Program-made: the position numbers and the translations under genes
The notes under the pieces: generated by a model
Databases searched by the model: none
What the model saw: only the letters and a program-made list of their open reading frames with translations
Told to the model about the DNA's origin: nothing
Assembly (NCBI GenBank): GCA_037013495.1
Contig: CM072811.1
Coordinates: 41,245,452 to 41,309,451, forward strand
From: Hippophae tibetana
Taxonomy: Eukaryota; Streptophyta; Magnoliopsida; Rosales; Elaeagnaceae
DNA: 64,000 bases
Direction: 5' to 3'
Part shown: one piece after another, positions 34,549 through 47,786 of the stretch
Numbering within the stretch: position 1 is the first letter of the stretch
Layout of the letters: the number at the start of each line of letters is the position of its first letter

Positions 34549-37455
34549 ATAATATGTGCTTTGTTCAGGACAAATGCTCAGGGAAGACGATTGGGATGGG
34601 AACTGAGAAAGCAGAACTCTATTACTTGACTATTTTCGAAAAAGCTGAATGTTTCTCTGTTTCAAATACTGCTTCAACCAACTCTCATCTATGGCATCAA
34701 CAACTTGGTCATTTATCTAATAATAGTTTGCGTGTAATTTCTCTTTCCATCAACACACCTTTTTGTTCCATTAGTGATTGTTCTATTTGTCCATTAGCTA
34801 AGAAACTCGTAATCCATTTCCTCCAAGTTCCATCAATACAAAGCACCTTTTAAACTAATTCATGTCGATATTTGGGGTGGCTATCACATTTCAACACTTA
34901 ATAGAACACATTATTTCCTCATTATTGTTGATGACTACTCAAAATGCACATGGATCTATCTCTTACACACTAAATCTGATACACACACATTTCTTACCAC
35001 CTTCATTTACCTTGTTGAAATACAATTTGCATCCAGAGTTAAAATCATTCGTAGTGATAATGGAACAAAATTCTCTATTACCCAGTTGTTTTCTACCAAA
35101 GGAATCCTTCATCACACCAATTGTGTCTCTACCCCTCAACAAAATGGTGTTACTGAACGCAAACACTATCATCTTCTCAATGTCGCTCGTGCATTGCTAT
35201 TCCAAGCCAATCTCCTTAAACAATTATGGGAAGATGCCATTCTTACAACCATATACCTCATAAATCATACTCCGACACCTATTCTCAAGGGTAAAATACC
35301 ATTTGAAATCCTTTTTCACAAAATTCCTAGGTATGAACATCTTCGTGTTTTTGGTTCCCTTTGTTTTGTGTCTGTATATTATGATCGATCCACCAAGTTT
35401 GATGCTAGATCACATAGATACATATTCATTGGGTATTCATCTGGGATAAAAGGTTATCGTGGCTACAATTTGGAAACAAGTAAGACTTTAGTGTCTCGTG
35501 ATGTTATCTTTCATGAACATGTATTTCCTTATTTCACTTCCACTATCACCACTCCAACTCTATTCACTTAATCAGAAAATACTATTTATGATGACATACC
35601 TAACATTCGTCAATCAATCATTCCAAATACATCACTTCATCATACACCATTTGTCCTTCCAACAATAGACTCAAACATTCTTCATCTTCAAAAACATCAT
35701 CATCAACTTCTGCACCACACATGACTCCTACAACGCCAATCACACATAGGCTTCGCCGATCCACCAATGTTCCTAGCTACCTTCACAGCTTCCTTTCCTT
35801 CTTGGTCATTCCCTTCGTCTAACTCAACATTGTCCAATAAAAAAGGTATTTCTCATGCTCTATCCCATGTACTTACTTATGACTGATTATCACCTGCACA
35901 TCGTGCTTTTGCTACTTCTATTTCCATTCTCAAGGAACCAACCACCTTTGCTGAAGCTTTTAATGATCCAAAATGGAGTCTTGACATGAAACATGAACTG
36001 GATGCTCTCAAAACTAATGGCACTTGGATGCTTCAACAGCTCCCTCCAAACAAGAAACCAATTGGTTGTAAATGGGTCTACAAAATCAAGTATAATCTTG
36101 ATGGCTCTGTGGAACGATACAAGGCTCGGTAGTGGCCAAAGGATACAATCAGATTGAAGGTTTTGACTACCAAGAAACCTTTTCACCAATAGCCAAACTT
36201 GTCACTGTTCGTCTTCTTCTTGCCGTTGCTTCTATTCAAAATTGGCATCTTTGCCAACTCGATGTCAACAATGCTTTTCTCTATGGTGATCTTCATGAAG
36301 ATGTCTACATGTCTCTTCCACCTGGATTCGGACGAAAGGGGGAAACACGAGTATGTAAGCTATACAAATATTTGTATGGACTCAAAAAAGCCTCACGACA
36401 ATGGTTTATCAAGCTATCAACAACACTTAAGCTAGCTCATTTTAACAAATACAAGTATGATCACTCACTATTCGTCTGAACCCGTGGTAATTCCTTCTTT
36501 GCACTTCTTGTCTATGTAGATGATATAATCATAACAGGAAATAATGTACAAAATATTGAAGAAACTAAGAATCATCTCATGCGACAATTCAAGCTAAAAG
36601 ATCTTGGTGAATTAAAGTATTTTTTGGGGATAGAAGTTTCACGTTCCAAGAAGGGAATTGTTCTGTCATAAAGCAAGTATGCACTTGAAATATTGGAAGA
36701 CATAGGTTATCTTGGTGCCAAATCTGCCAATTCATCTATGGAACAAAATTTATCCCTCAGTAAGGTTGAAGAGGAATTCATCAGTGACCCCACATCCTAT
36801 CAAAGACTTGTTGGGAGATTAATATACTTGACCATCACATGATTCGACTTAGTGTATGTTGTGCACATTCTCAGTCAATATATGGATAAACCATGTCAAC
36901 CACATTTGGAAGCAACTCAACGAGTGCTACGATATGTCAAGAACACACCAGGGCAAGGTCTCTTTTTCTCAATAACTAGTTCATCACAACTAAATGCTTT
37001 CTGTAACGCAAATTGGGCTAAATGCACAGACACACGATGCTCAACCATAGGATATTGTATGTTTCTTGGAAGACTAAGAAACAAAATAAGGTATCACGAT
37101 CAAGTGCAGAAGTAGAATATCGCTCTATGGCATCAGCCTGTTACGAAGTAACCTGGTTACGATACATTTTGGATGATTTGAGATTCAAACACTCTCAACC
37201 GACTAAGTTATATTGTGACAATTAAGCAACCATTCACATTACATCAAATCCAGTGTTTCATGAACGAACCAAACACATAGAAATCCATTTCCATCTAGTA
37301 AAAGAAAAGATTCAAGCTAGAATGATCAAAACTTATCATATCTTCACATTAGAGTAACCAGCAGATATATTTACCAAATCTCTGAGTTTTCTACGATTCT
37401 CGAGCTTACTTAACAAGTCGGGAATAATTAACATATATTCCAACTTGAGGGAGAA

Positions 37456-37660
37456 TATTAAAGAACTCATGACTCAACTGGTGTCAACCAACACACTAGT
37501 TGTAAACAACCACCAATAGATTGGTGAGGAGTAATAAGTTGTCCAAAAACACGTCTCTCTATAATTATGTTTATTTTTAATTATTACAATTTTATTTTTT
37601 TTCTTATATAAATTAGATTATAACATTCATTTATTTATATCAATAAAACCATTTTTTATA
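37456..37660 (+). repeat. Right LTR of Copia element 2
   Basis: 205 bp, aligning end to end with the left LTR but starting TA and ending TA instead of TG and CA. The following five bases are the target duplication CATAA. Confidence 0.92.
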
Positions 37661-37665
37661 CATAA

Positions 37666-40600
37666 TTCTTATAATAATATTTCTAATTATTTGTATCAAT
37701 TCAATTAATTTTTCTAACAAAAACTGATTTAACCGATGTATATCCAACATATTTGGTGGCCTATTGCTGGGATTCCGTGTAGACAGTTTAGAAATATGCA
37801 AAAAGTCGTTCGGAGTGGACTATGGAGTAGGCACCTCAATTTATGTGCTTTCACCACTATAGTTTGGAAAAATAACAGTATCTCCTAAATTTTGATAAAT
37901 ACACGCATGAGTCTCTCTGTTTTGAATTAACTAATTAATTTATAGTATTCAAAGGTTTTTTTTTTAATTTATACCATTCAAAGTTTAAATTGCTAAAATT
38001 GTTATTGGATTGGGATGCATTATCAGAAATAGTGTGAGAAATAATGGGGCCATAGCTGAAATATTTTTTTGCCTCCTTTTCCCATTAGCCGCGGAGATTT
38101 GGGGCATGTGGTATGAATTATGCTTTAGTATTGACATTGAATTCAAGAAATATCATTTTAAAATATGAGATTTTTGTATTAAATAAAATATTATTATGAG
38201 ATTTTCAGATCTATTTAAAAGAAATATAGATAACAAAGATAAATTCACGGTGATATAACTATAACCTATTAAAAGAAATTATGACATTGAAAAATTTACA
38301 AATAAACATATCAAAAGAAAAAATATTTGTGGAATTTAAATTAATAGTGTAAATCTAATAAATTGATATTAATCAATCCTCTTATGGTTAAGGATGTTTC
38401 TTTGCTTTAAATCAATAAAATTTCTATTAATAGTTAAAAAAAATGATTAAATTATTCGTGTGTGTTCAAGGGTGTCTTTTACTTTAAATTAATAAAATTA
38501 TTCTAAATAGTAAAAAAAAATGATTAAATTTCTCTCTCTATGTATATACTTTAAGTAATATAAAAGTGTAAGTTATATACACTGAAAATTGAAAATATTA
38601 TAAAGTTTAGTTGAGATTTTTAACACTAATATAGGATTTGAAGTTTTTTTTTTTTTTTTTTTGAAATATGCAAACTTGCATGCACAGAAAATAGACCCCC
38701 TAATCTTCAATTAATGTACCTCACGATGATATTTTAGTATCGGTGCGTTAATTATCATAATTCATATCAAACTTAAAAATATTAATCTATAATAGTTAAG
38801 GCTTTTTATGCATTTTGTTACTATATATACCATTATAATATTACTATAATAGCTTGGAAAAAACAAGGTGGTGTTTGTTTTAATAAATAATAATCAACTA
38901 TAACAAGTTGATAAGAGCATATAATTTACTGTCCTAAAGTAAAATAAATAATTTAAGGTCTCAGCACCAAAATTCCGATAGATAAAGAACTCATTTCTAA
39001 AAGTGGAGAAAGAAACTCTTTTTTTCTCTCTCATCAATTCTATATATTTTTAGTTAAAATGTTTAACAAAATTTATAAAAATTATTTTAAATATTTGTAG
39101 AAGGTTAGTTTAATATTTTAAGTATATAGGGTCAGAGTTTTTCAAATATAGAACATATCTTAATTTATCGTGAACATAATAGTATGAGATAATTACCCAT
39201 GTCTATTATCAATAATAATGCTACACATACAAGTATATGTAAGAAAAACAAATAGATATGGTGTCAAGACAAAAGTAATCCTACAAATAACACATGTTTA
39301 TGTTGAATTATTTATAATTTGAAGCAGTTAAACAATCGATCGACCGATCGACGTAAAAATCTTACAATACAATAAAATATAAAAGCTCAAATTTTTCTTC
39401 ATATCTTTAAGAATATTTTAAATTTTGATTTAACGATTTTGATTATTGATAATTTTTTATCTAGATTATACATTTTGATTTATAATAGAATTCTATTTTC
39501 TCATGTTTGTAACTCTTAAAATATTAATAAATATACACACATTTATATTATCAATAATGTATGCATCCAATAATTTTTTTTTATATGTTTAAGACTTTTT
39601 TTTTATTATTTTAAATATGTATTTAATTAAACATGCATTTATTTAAATGTGATCTATTCAAATGTTTAATTTTAAGAAAAACTCTTAATATAAGATATTT
39701 TATCTAGAGAAGGAGATTAACATTTTTCTTTATGTATTTTGTTACTTAGTTATATAATGGTTTTATGTGTTTTTATGAAAATTAGGTCTAGTGTATTTTC
39801 ATATTTATGTTTGTTGGATATTAAGTTTTTTTATCAATAAAGCTGTGTTTGTGTGTTTTTACCACTCATAGATTTGCAAAGATTTAACAAATTATAGATA
39901 CTTTATTCAGTTTAAAGCTTCAAGCAACTATATATATTAAGTGGTGAAGATGCTTATAAATAAACAATATAAAAAAACTCATATTTTGATAATTCTTTTA
40001 ATATAACTATTGTTCATTTTATGTGTGCTTTACTTTCTAATATTTGAACATATATTAGTAAGTTTCATCCGGATAAATGATATTTTTATTTTATTTTTGA
40101 GATATAAGTATTAATGAAATATCTTTCATCTTTTACAAAAAAAAAAAAATCATAATATAGAATTGAGTTATTCTAATATTCATAATTCAATTTGTGTTAA
40201 TTCTATTATAATATATTTAAGTCACTATTATCTTACTGTTCACTTTTTCAATTTTTATTTCCTCGCATTTTGTGTGTAAATTTGACATATATTTATAAAA
40301 AAATTACACTCAGGTAATTTTCTTTTTGTTACACAAATAAGTAAATTTTTTACATATTCAAGCTCTACGTTAAAATATACCACTAAATAAAGCTTGTATT
40401 TGTTTATAAAAAATGCTAAAATTTGACCTACATCGATTGCTTTCAATTAGTTTGAACAAATTGAATAACCTTATTTTTGTAAAGGAAGAATTTTTTTTTT
40501 AAATGTGAAAATAAAAACTGGATTAAAATTTGTTTGATTTTATATTATTTAGTTGTTCACGTAAAAAAATATATATGCATGGTCTGGAAGAGGTGTTAAA

Positions 40601-41740
40601 GATGAAACTCAATTTATAAAGATAATGATATCATGCAATTAAATCTCAAAAAAATTGGTACTTCCTGGATTTATCCAACTGTCCGTCTTCTTGATTGCAG
40701 TAGCCATCAAACCATTAGTCTTGTGTTCCTATCATGGTGGAAAACCGCAGAGAAAATTCAAATTTTTCATAGGGATAACCCGATTAAGAAAATTGCTTTA
40801 TGAGATGGGTTAAGGAATTATACTCTCTGTTCCATCAAATCCTATAACCTAAATTTCTTTCAATTTTATATAAATTTATTATATATATAAATATTTATGA
40901 AAATAAAACATTATAATTAAAATATATTTTTATTATTTAATAATTATCAAAATAAACAATCTAATTATATATAATTTATACTTATATTTAATATCTATTC
41001 AATATAACTTTTAATTTATTTTATATGTCATTACTTAATTTTTTTAATTTAAAATATAAAATATGTAATTAAATATATATTATTAATAAGTGAGATTCTC
41101 CGAATGAATGTCAAACCTGCACACAGCAAACCATTTGATAACTAAGAATGAACACATGTATAAGTGGAAACCGTTTTTGATATAATTATTAGTAAATTGA
41201 ATTATAATATTTGTATTTGAAATTGTCCAAAAATTATTACATTTTAAAGATGATTTTTTTATAGGTGGATAAAGATTTAGAACAGTTATTAAAATATACA
41301 AAAAAATTGTTTTTTTAAATTTTATAATTTTTTTTATTAAACATGATACAACAAACACATAATTAAAAATAAACAATTTTAATTCTAACTTAATAGAATA
41401 AATCCAAAATTCAATTGTATACACAAATAAATGAGCAAATACAAATAAAATATTTCAATCTCATACAAATATTGGAATTTAACTACATAAATTTTAAAAA
41501 AATTAAGTACAATATAGCAAAACTTCTCTCTTTTAATTATTCTTCAACAGTACGAATATCATGTAAAAATAAAAAACATGAGCTAACATATACGAATAAA
41601 TTATAAATTATGCGATTACACAATTAAATAATTAATATATAATATATAAAACAAGTGTTAATAAAATATAACATGTACAATGTACAAGTACTAAATATAT
41701 AAACTTATACCTTATTTATAAATATTAGCCTATAATCAAT
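37666..41740. other. Gene-free AT-rich region
   Basis: No gene or recognisable mobile element. There is a poly(T) run at about 38647-38662 and a small GATCGATCGACCGATCGA-like palindromic cluster at about 39335-39352. The stretch at 40585-40850 is less AT-rich, but no frame or RNA structure was recognised in it. Confidence 0.5.
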
Positions 41741-44030
41741 CTTGGTACACATCAAATCTTGCAATGTGTTTTCTTTGAATCTACTACAATGATTACTCAC
41801 TTGTGGTAAATGCATATTGAGAACCAATTATGGTCATAAGAATAGTCTATATATCTCTAACCATGTCATACATTAATGAATACTTATGTTTGTTGCACTT
41901 CTACCAAGACAATATATCAAACTCTTTATCAGAAATTTTCATATCAACTTCTTCTAAATAAAAGTCCAACTCAGATTTCAAAGGTCCATTTTTATTTTGC
42001 ATTAATTTTTATTGTTTATACTTGATTATATCACTAGGATTGAGAACACTAATACCTTTTGAACTTTGAGACATATTTGAACATGTTGAAAACTCCATTT
42101 GTTTACTCTCTTCTTCTATAATTTATTTCTTTTTCTACATATTTATCAAATCACAACACTTTCTTCTCACCTTTTCAATTTCAAAAATAAAATTCTCTCC
42201 ATATATTCTTGGAAAATAGAATTGGAGATAATTCATCTTAAATCTATGATCCAAAACAACTTCTATAGCCATGATAATATTAACTTCTTGTCAAAACTTG
42301 TCAAATTTTACAAGTATGTTTTTAGCCATTCTCCTTTCTACAGGCGATGCGCTCCTAGCCTTCATTGACCGGGTCGTGCCTCCGGTGCTGTTACTTTGAA
42401 GAAATTAGAGTGCTCAAAGTAAGCCTATGCTCTGGATATATTAGTATGGGATAACATCATAAAATTTCGATCCTATTGTGTTGGCCTTCGGGATCAGAGT
42501 AATGATTAAGAGGGATAGTCGGTCTTGATCAAATCATCCTCAACATTAACCCAATGATATAATGCCAATTTTATGTCACAAATATGAGGAAATAACATAT
42601 TTATAGTGGGATTGTTGGAACTAGAAATCAATTCAATGATCTTGTAAAATACCTTTAACTTATCACAAATATTACTTGCTATTTTCCAATCCAAGTCACC
42701 AGGAAGAATATTATAATTCTTATCTAATTGTTTCAAACGAGTAAACACTTTCTCATAAAATAATGCATCTTTAAACATTGAAAAGGTAAAATTTCAATGA
42801 GTTTGACAATCAAGAGATAAATTCTTACAAGAAACTTTATCTCTTGAGATACAAATTTTTAAAATTTTTCCTCTCTCTTTTGTGCTGTTGTCCAATATGT
42901 AACACTATCTCTAACTTTAACAATGCATTGATAAATTACATTCAACCCATATTTCACTATTAAGTTTAATATGCGAGCAACACAACACATATGAAAATTA
43001 TCTTCATACAATAATATTGAAGTTCTATCTAATGAATCTAACAGATTAGTTAACATTGAGTAATTATTAGAACAATTATCTAAAGTTAAGGTTAAAATCT
43101 TACAATCAATGTTTCAATCCAAAAAGCAACCCATCAATTCTTGACCAATAACCTTATAAGTGTATGGAGCATAAACATATATAAACCTACAAAAAGTTAT
43201 ATACAATCATTTAATATATTAAATCTCTAAAAAAATTATTTCATACGAATTGCATAAATTTTAACAATAAACTTATAAAATTTACATTTTATTTTACTAT
43301 GCAAATACCAATTGTCATCAATGAAATGAAAAGTTACAACCATGAATCTTTTGTTATGATTTCCAAACTTTCATATATCACTCGTGATTGCAACACGACT
43401 TCTGTTGTTTTCCAACATATCTATCATTTTTTTCTCAACATCATATATCTTTATAATGTCTTTCTTAACTATCGCACGAGAAATAGGCTTCCATATTGGT
43501 TGTAATGAATATGAATACTCCCTAAATCTATGATGCTCAACAATACTAAGAGGATACTCATATAAAATTATCATCTTTGTACATTTATCACAAGAAACTT
43601 AAGAATCAAAATTCCAATGTCCTAACTCATTTCTATCCCTTTAGGATTTAACAATGTTTGATCTATAACCCTTTCTTTCCATTTGAATGGACAAACTTTT
43701 GTATGTTCTTTCAAGTGAGATGTCTCATTCCTTGTATCACCTCCTAACTTTTTTTCCGCAATAATTACATATTGCCTTCCATATCCCATTAATTTTCTTC
43801 CTATCAAAATGAACCCGTACTTCATACTTTAATTTAGCCTTCTCATCTTCTTCTTCACTACATTCATGTGATGTTTGACTTTGTGTATTTTCAGGTAAGG
43901 AGGTTGATAAAAGGAGATGAGCATTTGTACGATGATTGACATCTGAAGTTCCACCACGTGTTACCTTCACATTAAGTTCAATGTCATTTCTTCCTTGAGA
44001 GGATTGTGGTGAAATTTTTTGAAAAAATAA
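41740..44030 (-). pseudogene. hAT-family transposase relic (BED finger, RNase H-like core, dimerisation domain)
   Basis: Reading on the minus strand: a BED zinc finger (HFDRKKINGIWKAICNYCGK, then TSHLKEHTKVC) at 43850-43690 with a frameshift near 43745; the N-terminal core with MIILYEYPLSIVEHHRFREY from 43574; a middle block with DILPGD-type sequence (YNILPGDLDWKIASNICDKL) at 42725-42660; LDPRFKMNYLQFYF at about 42255-42215; and the C-terminal hATC block (KSELDFYLEEVD, then EFDILSW) at about 41980-41910. The order and spacing are those of plant hAT (RICESLEEPER-like) transposases. It carries several stops and frameshifts and is interrupted by an 18S rRNA fragment at 42342-42522. Confidence 0.88.
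42342..42522 (+). rRNA. 18S rRNA gene fragment, about 180 bp, inserted in the hAT relic
   Basis: From GGCGATGCGCTCCT to GGGATAGTCGG the sequence follows the middle of nuclear 18S rRNA, including CCGGGTCGTGCCTCCGGTGC, TTTGAAGAAATTAGAGTGCT, ATGGGATAACATCAT and GTTGGCCTTCGGGATC. Compared with the plant consensus as I remember it, about a dozen bases differ, mostly C to T or G to A, as expected of a methylated non-functional copy. It is GC-richer than everything around it. The hAT coding sequence continues on both sides, so the fragment interrupts it. Confidence 0.9.
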
Positions 44031-46473
44031 CTTTCAAAGTTTAAATTCATATATAAAAAAAATATACATATATTTTCTATTATCTCTCATTATCTTTTCA
44101 ACATATTCACTTGCCATAATGTTTAAAGCCTCTGTCTTTTTCACAAATCTCAAACTCTATAAGATATGATAAAATGACTCAAATTCTAATAAATCTTATT
44201 CTTAACCAACAATATATACTTGTTATCTCTTCAACTAAAAAACAAACTTGTAAATGAAAAGCAGACAATTTAAATGAGCTAAAAAACAAACTTGTCACTT
44301 TCTTGACAATTTTAATCTCTCAAAGCATAAATATAATAAGATTGTACCATGATTACGCATTAAGCTTCACTTTATATCAAGCACTACTGTAATAGATACA
44401 TTTAGAATTCTAATAATGAAAATAATAATAATATATAAGGTGGTAAAAATTGTTTTGAAATACAATAAAAATGCTTCAAATAGTAAATGGATCTATCATA
44501 TTATGTTAATTTGTTTTTTGAGCTTTCTAGTTAGAGCTTAAAATGAGAAAGAAATAGTTATAACTCTAAAACTAAAAGAATTGGCTTTATTATAAAGGAT
44601 AACAAAAATTAGCTTCAATTCCATACACAAAACAAAGTAGACACTTTTGAAATAAAGTATTTGGACAAAATAAGATATATTTGAGTTTTTAATAAAAACA
44701 AAAATCAAGATTTTGCAAAATGTTAAGAATGAAAAATATTGCAAAAAAATCAATAGGCAATAGTGAGTCTCGATTCTCAAAAGCAAACTACAGTCTACAA
44801 CATCAAAAGAAGCAATATAAATAGAACTGTAAAAGAGAACACGAAGCATAGAATAAAGTAAGTTGGAGATCTGCTTCATATGAGAAGATAAGGAAACACT
44901 TTATGTATCTACCTGATAAGATCAAGAAGAAGAGGTTGAGGAGGATTGTAGAAGTGAATGAGAAAAGAACTAACTAGGGAGAGAACTAAGAGCAGTAGAG
45001 GGTTGAGAGCTAAGAGTAGTATGGTAAAGATTTGAATAAATTCTAACTCTTTCATAGTTTCGTTTATATAGTTGGCGAAAAATCTAAGATTGAAAGTGAA
45101 ACCGAAAACCATAATTTAATTAATATATAATTTAATTTATTAAATATAATTAACTAATTAAATAAATATAATTAATTTCGGGTACAGATGGGTACGATTT
45201 TTACTATAATCATAACTGAACCGTATTCATTGCTTCATGTTTGGTTTATACCCAAAATTGTACCTATTTTCAAAATTTATTAGATAAAAACTAAACTATT
45301 GATTCAGATAACCGTAAATAACCAAACCTATAGTTTTTTGTCTATTCTTATTGATAACTCTTCCACATTCTCGAAATCACCAACCCAAAACTATAATTTA
45401 GTGCAATTCTTGTATTTTTTTAGTGCAAAGTTGCAATTTTTTTCCTTTTTTTAAAATCTTCATCTCAATGTATTAAATATCTCACAAAATATTTTTATTT
45501 ATTTTATTAATTAAATTTTAATAATTATTAAATTTAATTAATTAATTAATTATATTTTTTTATTTAATTAATTATATTTTTAATAAAAAAATAACAAATT
45601 TATTAACTAAAATATTATATTTATTAGGTGAGCTCAACGTTACATATAAAAATAAATATTTTATGTAAATAAAAAATTACACAATAATTAAAAAATTACA
45701 CAATTAAAATTATACACAACTATTAATTTTAATATTCGAGTTATTATATTCATTTTACAAATATTTAATTAATATATTTAAAAACATAATGTGAATTTTT
45801 TATTCTTTATTTGTCTATGTTTATTAAGAAAATCTTAAAATTAAGTATTTTTATTTATCACTATCTCAATTTCCAAGATACATTTCCATTCCATAATTAA
45901 TTGATGCATAAAATTCATGTTCATCTTATCATCATATTATGTATAATAATATACTTAATTATTATATCATATAAATAAAATAAAAATAATAACATGTTAA
46001 TAACATTGCATTATATATGTCTATCAAATAGTATCATTATTTAACGCTAAAGTTTAGAGTCTTTTTGGAGTAATTTTTAAGGATTAATTAGGGTTTATAT
46101 TTAAATATATTGAGTTTGTGATAAACATGTTGAAAATATTTATAATGTATTTAAAATTTTGAAATTATATATATTTGATATAAATATATTAGAATTTATA
46201 AAAATTACATAATAATGTATATATTTATAATTTCAAAATTTTAATAAGTTATGCATGTATTTATAACTTTATAAATATTAATAAAACGTAATTAAATTAG
46301 ACTTGCACTGAAATGATATGTTATGGTGTCAGCGGTTCAACATTTTCAGCGAGGTTTTCCAATTCTTGCCTAATTAAATAAAATCTCGGGAATTTAATCC
46401 ACAACTATCTCTTTCGAATCCGAGATAAAATATTTGGGTTTCCTTGTTAGGTTTGGAATTGAGAAATTGAGCC
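44031..46473. other. hAT 5' flank and upstream region of the Josephin gene
   Basis: No gene. At 45180-45360 there are repeated phrases such as GGGTACAGATGGGTACGA, AACCGTAT and AACCAAACC, typical of the subterminal regions of hAT elements, which may mark the 5' end of the relic. The rest is AT-rich. The last 150 bp are the probable promoter and leader of the Josephin gene; no convincing TATA box was found. Confidence 0.4.
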
Positions 46474-47786
46474 ATGGCAAACGAGAAAACTCAAATCTAT
46501 CACGAGAGGCAAAAGCTACAGTTATGTCTTCTTCACTCCCTTAACAATCTTTTTCAGGTAGTTCTATCACTTAACGACTCATATTTTCTTTGTTTTGTTT
46601 TTGGTAGAATTGTAAAATAAATTGATAATTTAGTTCTGAATTACCGAATCACGATTTTCTCAGGTTTTTATGATCTACTTTCTAGCCTTTGAAAATGGCA
46701 TCTTATATCTCTATATAATATAGATATATAAGATATTTTTATTTAATGAATAGTAAAAGATAAAAGAAAAATTTATTTTTAATTATCAATTTAAAATTTA
46801 ATATTATTATAAATTTAAAATCTTATTAATTCTAAATAATTTGTTATATAAGATTAGGGTTTTCGGGTTTTCCTCTTTTGTATTAAGCTTTTTTTTTTTT
46901 TTTTCATTTTTCTTAATAAAGACTTGCTACAAAGCGTTTTTTGAGTTAACTTGCCACAATTATGGACTCGTATTTTTTGTTCTATTTTTCTATTTGAATA
47001 TTTTATTTTCAATTTAAAGATAAAGTTTTTATATGTTTTCTTCTATTTTAGAAGGAGAAAGAAAAAAATATTAAATGATATAAATTAAAATATTTATAAT
47101 ATATTATTTTTAGTTGATTAGAATCCAAACAAATTAAACAAAATCAAATAAAAGTGGATGAAGTAAAGGAAGAAAATTGATATATTATGTACATTATATA
47201 TGTAATTCCATGCACATATAAAGATAATATTGTAGATTATGGTAGAAAGAAAAATTGTTTTGATTGTCCTTTCCTTTTGTTTTTCTTTCTTGTTTAGTGT
47301 TGATTAGAAATATATTATCAACAGGAAAAAGACGCTTTTACTCGATCAAGCTTGAACGAGATTTCTGAAAAGCTTGTCCTTGATGTAACCCACAGTGAAG
47401 CTTGGTCACCCTTATCTGTAATCTTTAAATCTCATCATAATACAATTACAGGAAATTATGATATAAATGTCCTAATTGCTGCTTTAGAAGGAAAGGGCAA
47501 GACTCTGACATGGCATGATCATCGTAATGGGGTTTCTACCATTGATCTAGATGGCTTTGAAGATGCTTTAATGGGTATTGTACTCAATGTTCCGGTTAGA
47601 AAGTTTGGTGGGTTATGGAAAAGTAGGCATTGGGTTGCATTGAGAAAGATTGACGGGGTATGGTATAATTTAGATAGTGATCTTTTTGCTCCTATGGCTT
47701 TTAAAGATACTGAAGAAGTTCGAAAGTTCTTGGATCACAATATTGGGCGTGGTGCTGAGCTTTTGCTGGTTATGAATAAACATTGA
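46474..47786 (+). CDS. Josephin-domain deubiquitinase
   Basis: Two exons, 46474-46557 and 47325-47786, join in phase 0 (donor CAG|GTAGTT, acceptor AACAG) to a 181-residue protein that is almost entirely Josephin domain. The catalytic cysteine is C18 in QLCLLHSLNN. The histidine is H130 in SRHWVALRK, followed by WYNLDS with D145 in the third triad position, as in the small JOSD-type enzymes. The intermediate TITGNYDINVLI and LEGKGKTLTWHD blocks are also family-typical. Josephins cleave ubiquitin chains by a papain-like mechanism; substrates are unknown. The start ATG is in a good context (GCCATGGC). The upstream neighbour of the repeat-free locus is THIC, a pairing I also recall from Arabidopsis. 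The frame is intact. Confidence 0.93.

Larger units (their letters stand above)
26020..37415 (+). pseudogene. Copia gag-pol relic, interrupted
   Basis: The start at 26020 (MSATTNPNPTLPKWYDD) opens a gag fragment with stops, and part of gag is missing before about 26500. The pre-integrase part (CVPSFKLNLVSVAR) runs up to 26778, is cut by the Athila-like element, and resumes at 34554 with MCFVQDKCSGKTIG. Integrase follows (LWHQQLGHLS, then SDNG and PQQNGVTERKH at about 35055-35165), then RT with NAFLYGDL and YVDD at 36513-36524, and RNase H ([10 protein letters not shown]) to about 37415. There are many stops and frameshifts. It belongs to the same family as the mini-element at 58216-59665, whose gag start is nearly the same. 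Confidence 0.9.
25199..37660 (+). mobile_element. Copia element 2, split by an Athila-like insertion
   Basis: LTRs of 205 bp at 25199-25403 and 37456-37660 are flanked by a perfect duplication CATAA (25194-25198, 37661-37665). The primer-binding site TGGTATTAGAGC follows the left LTR and a purine tract (TTGAGGGAGAA) precedes the right one. Removing the nested 7,770-bp insertion plus one copy of its 5-bp duplication leaves 4,687 bp, a normal Copia size. The reading frame then runs in phase across the insertion point (FTNN then MCFVQD). The right LTR has lost its terminal TG and CA dinucleotides by mutation. Confidence 0.95.

Noticed and set aside
44538..44879. 113-codon minus-strand hydrophobic frame near the hAT relic
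   Set aside because: AT-rich compositional frame with no transposase similarity; lies in the presumed 5' non-coding part of the element.
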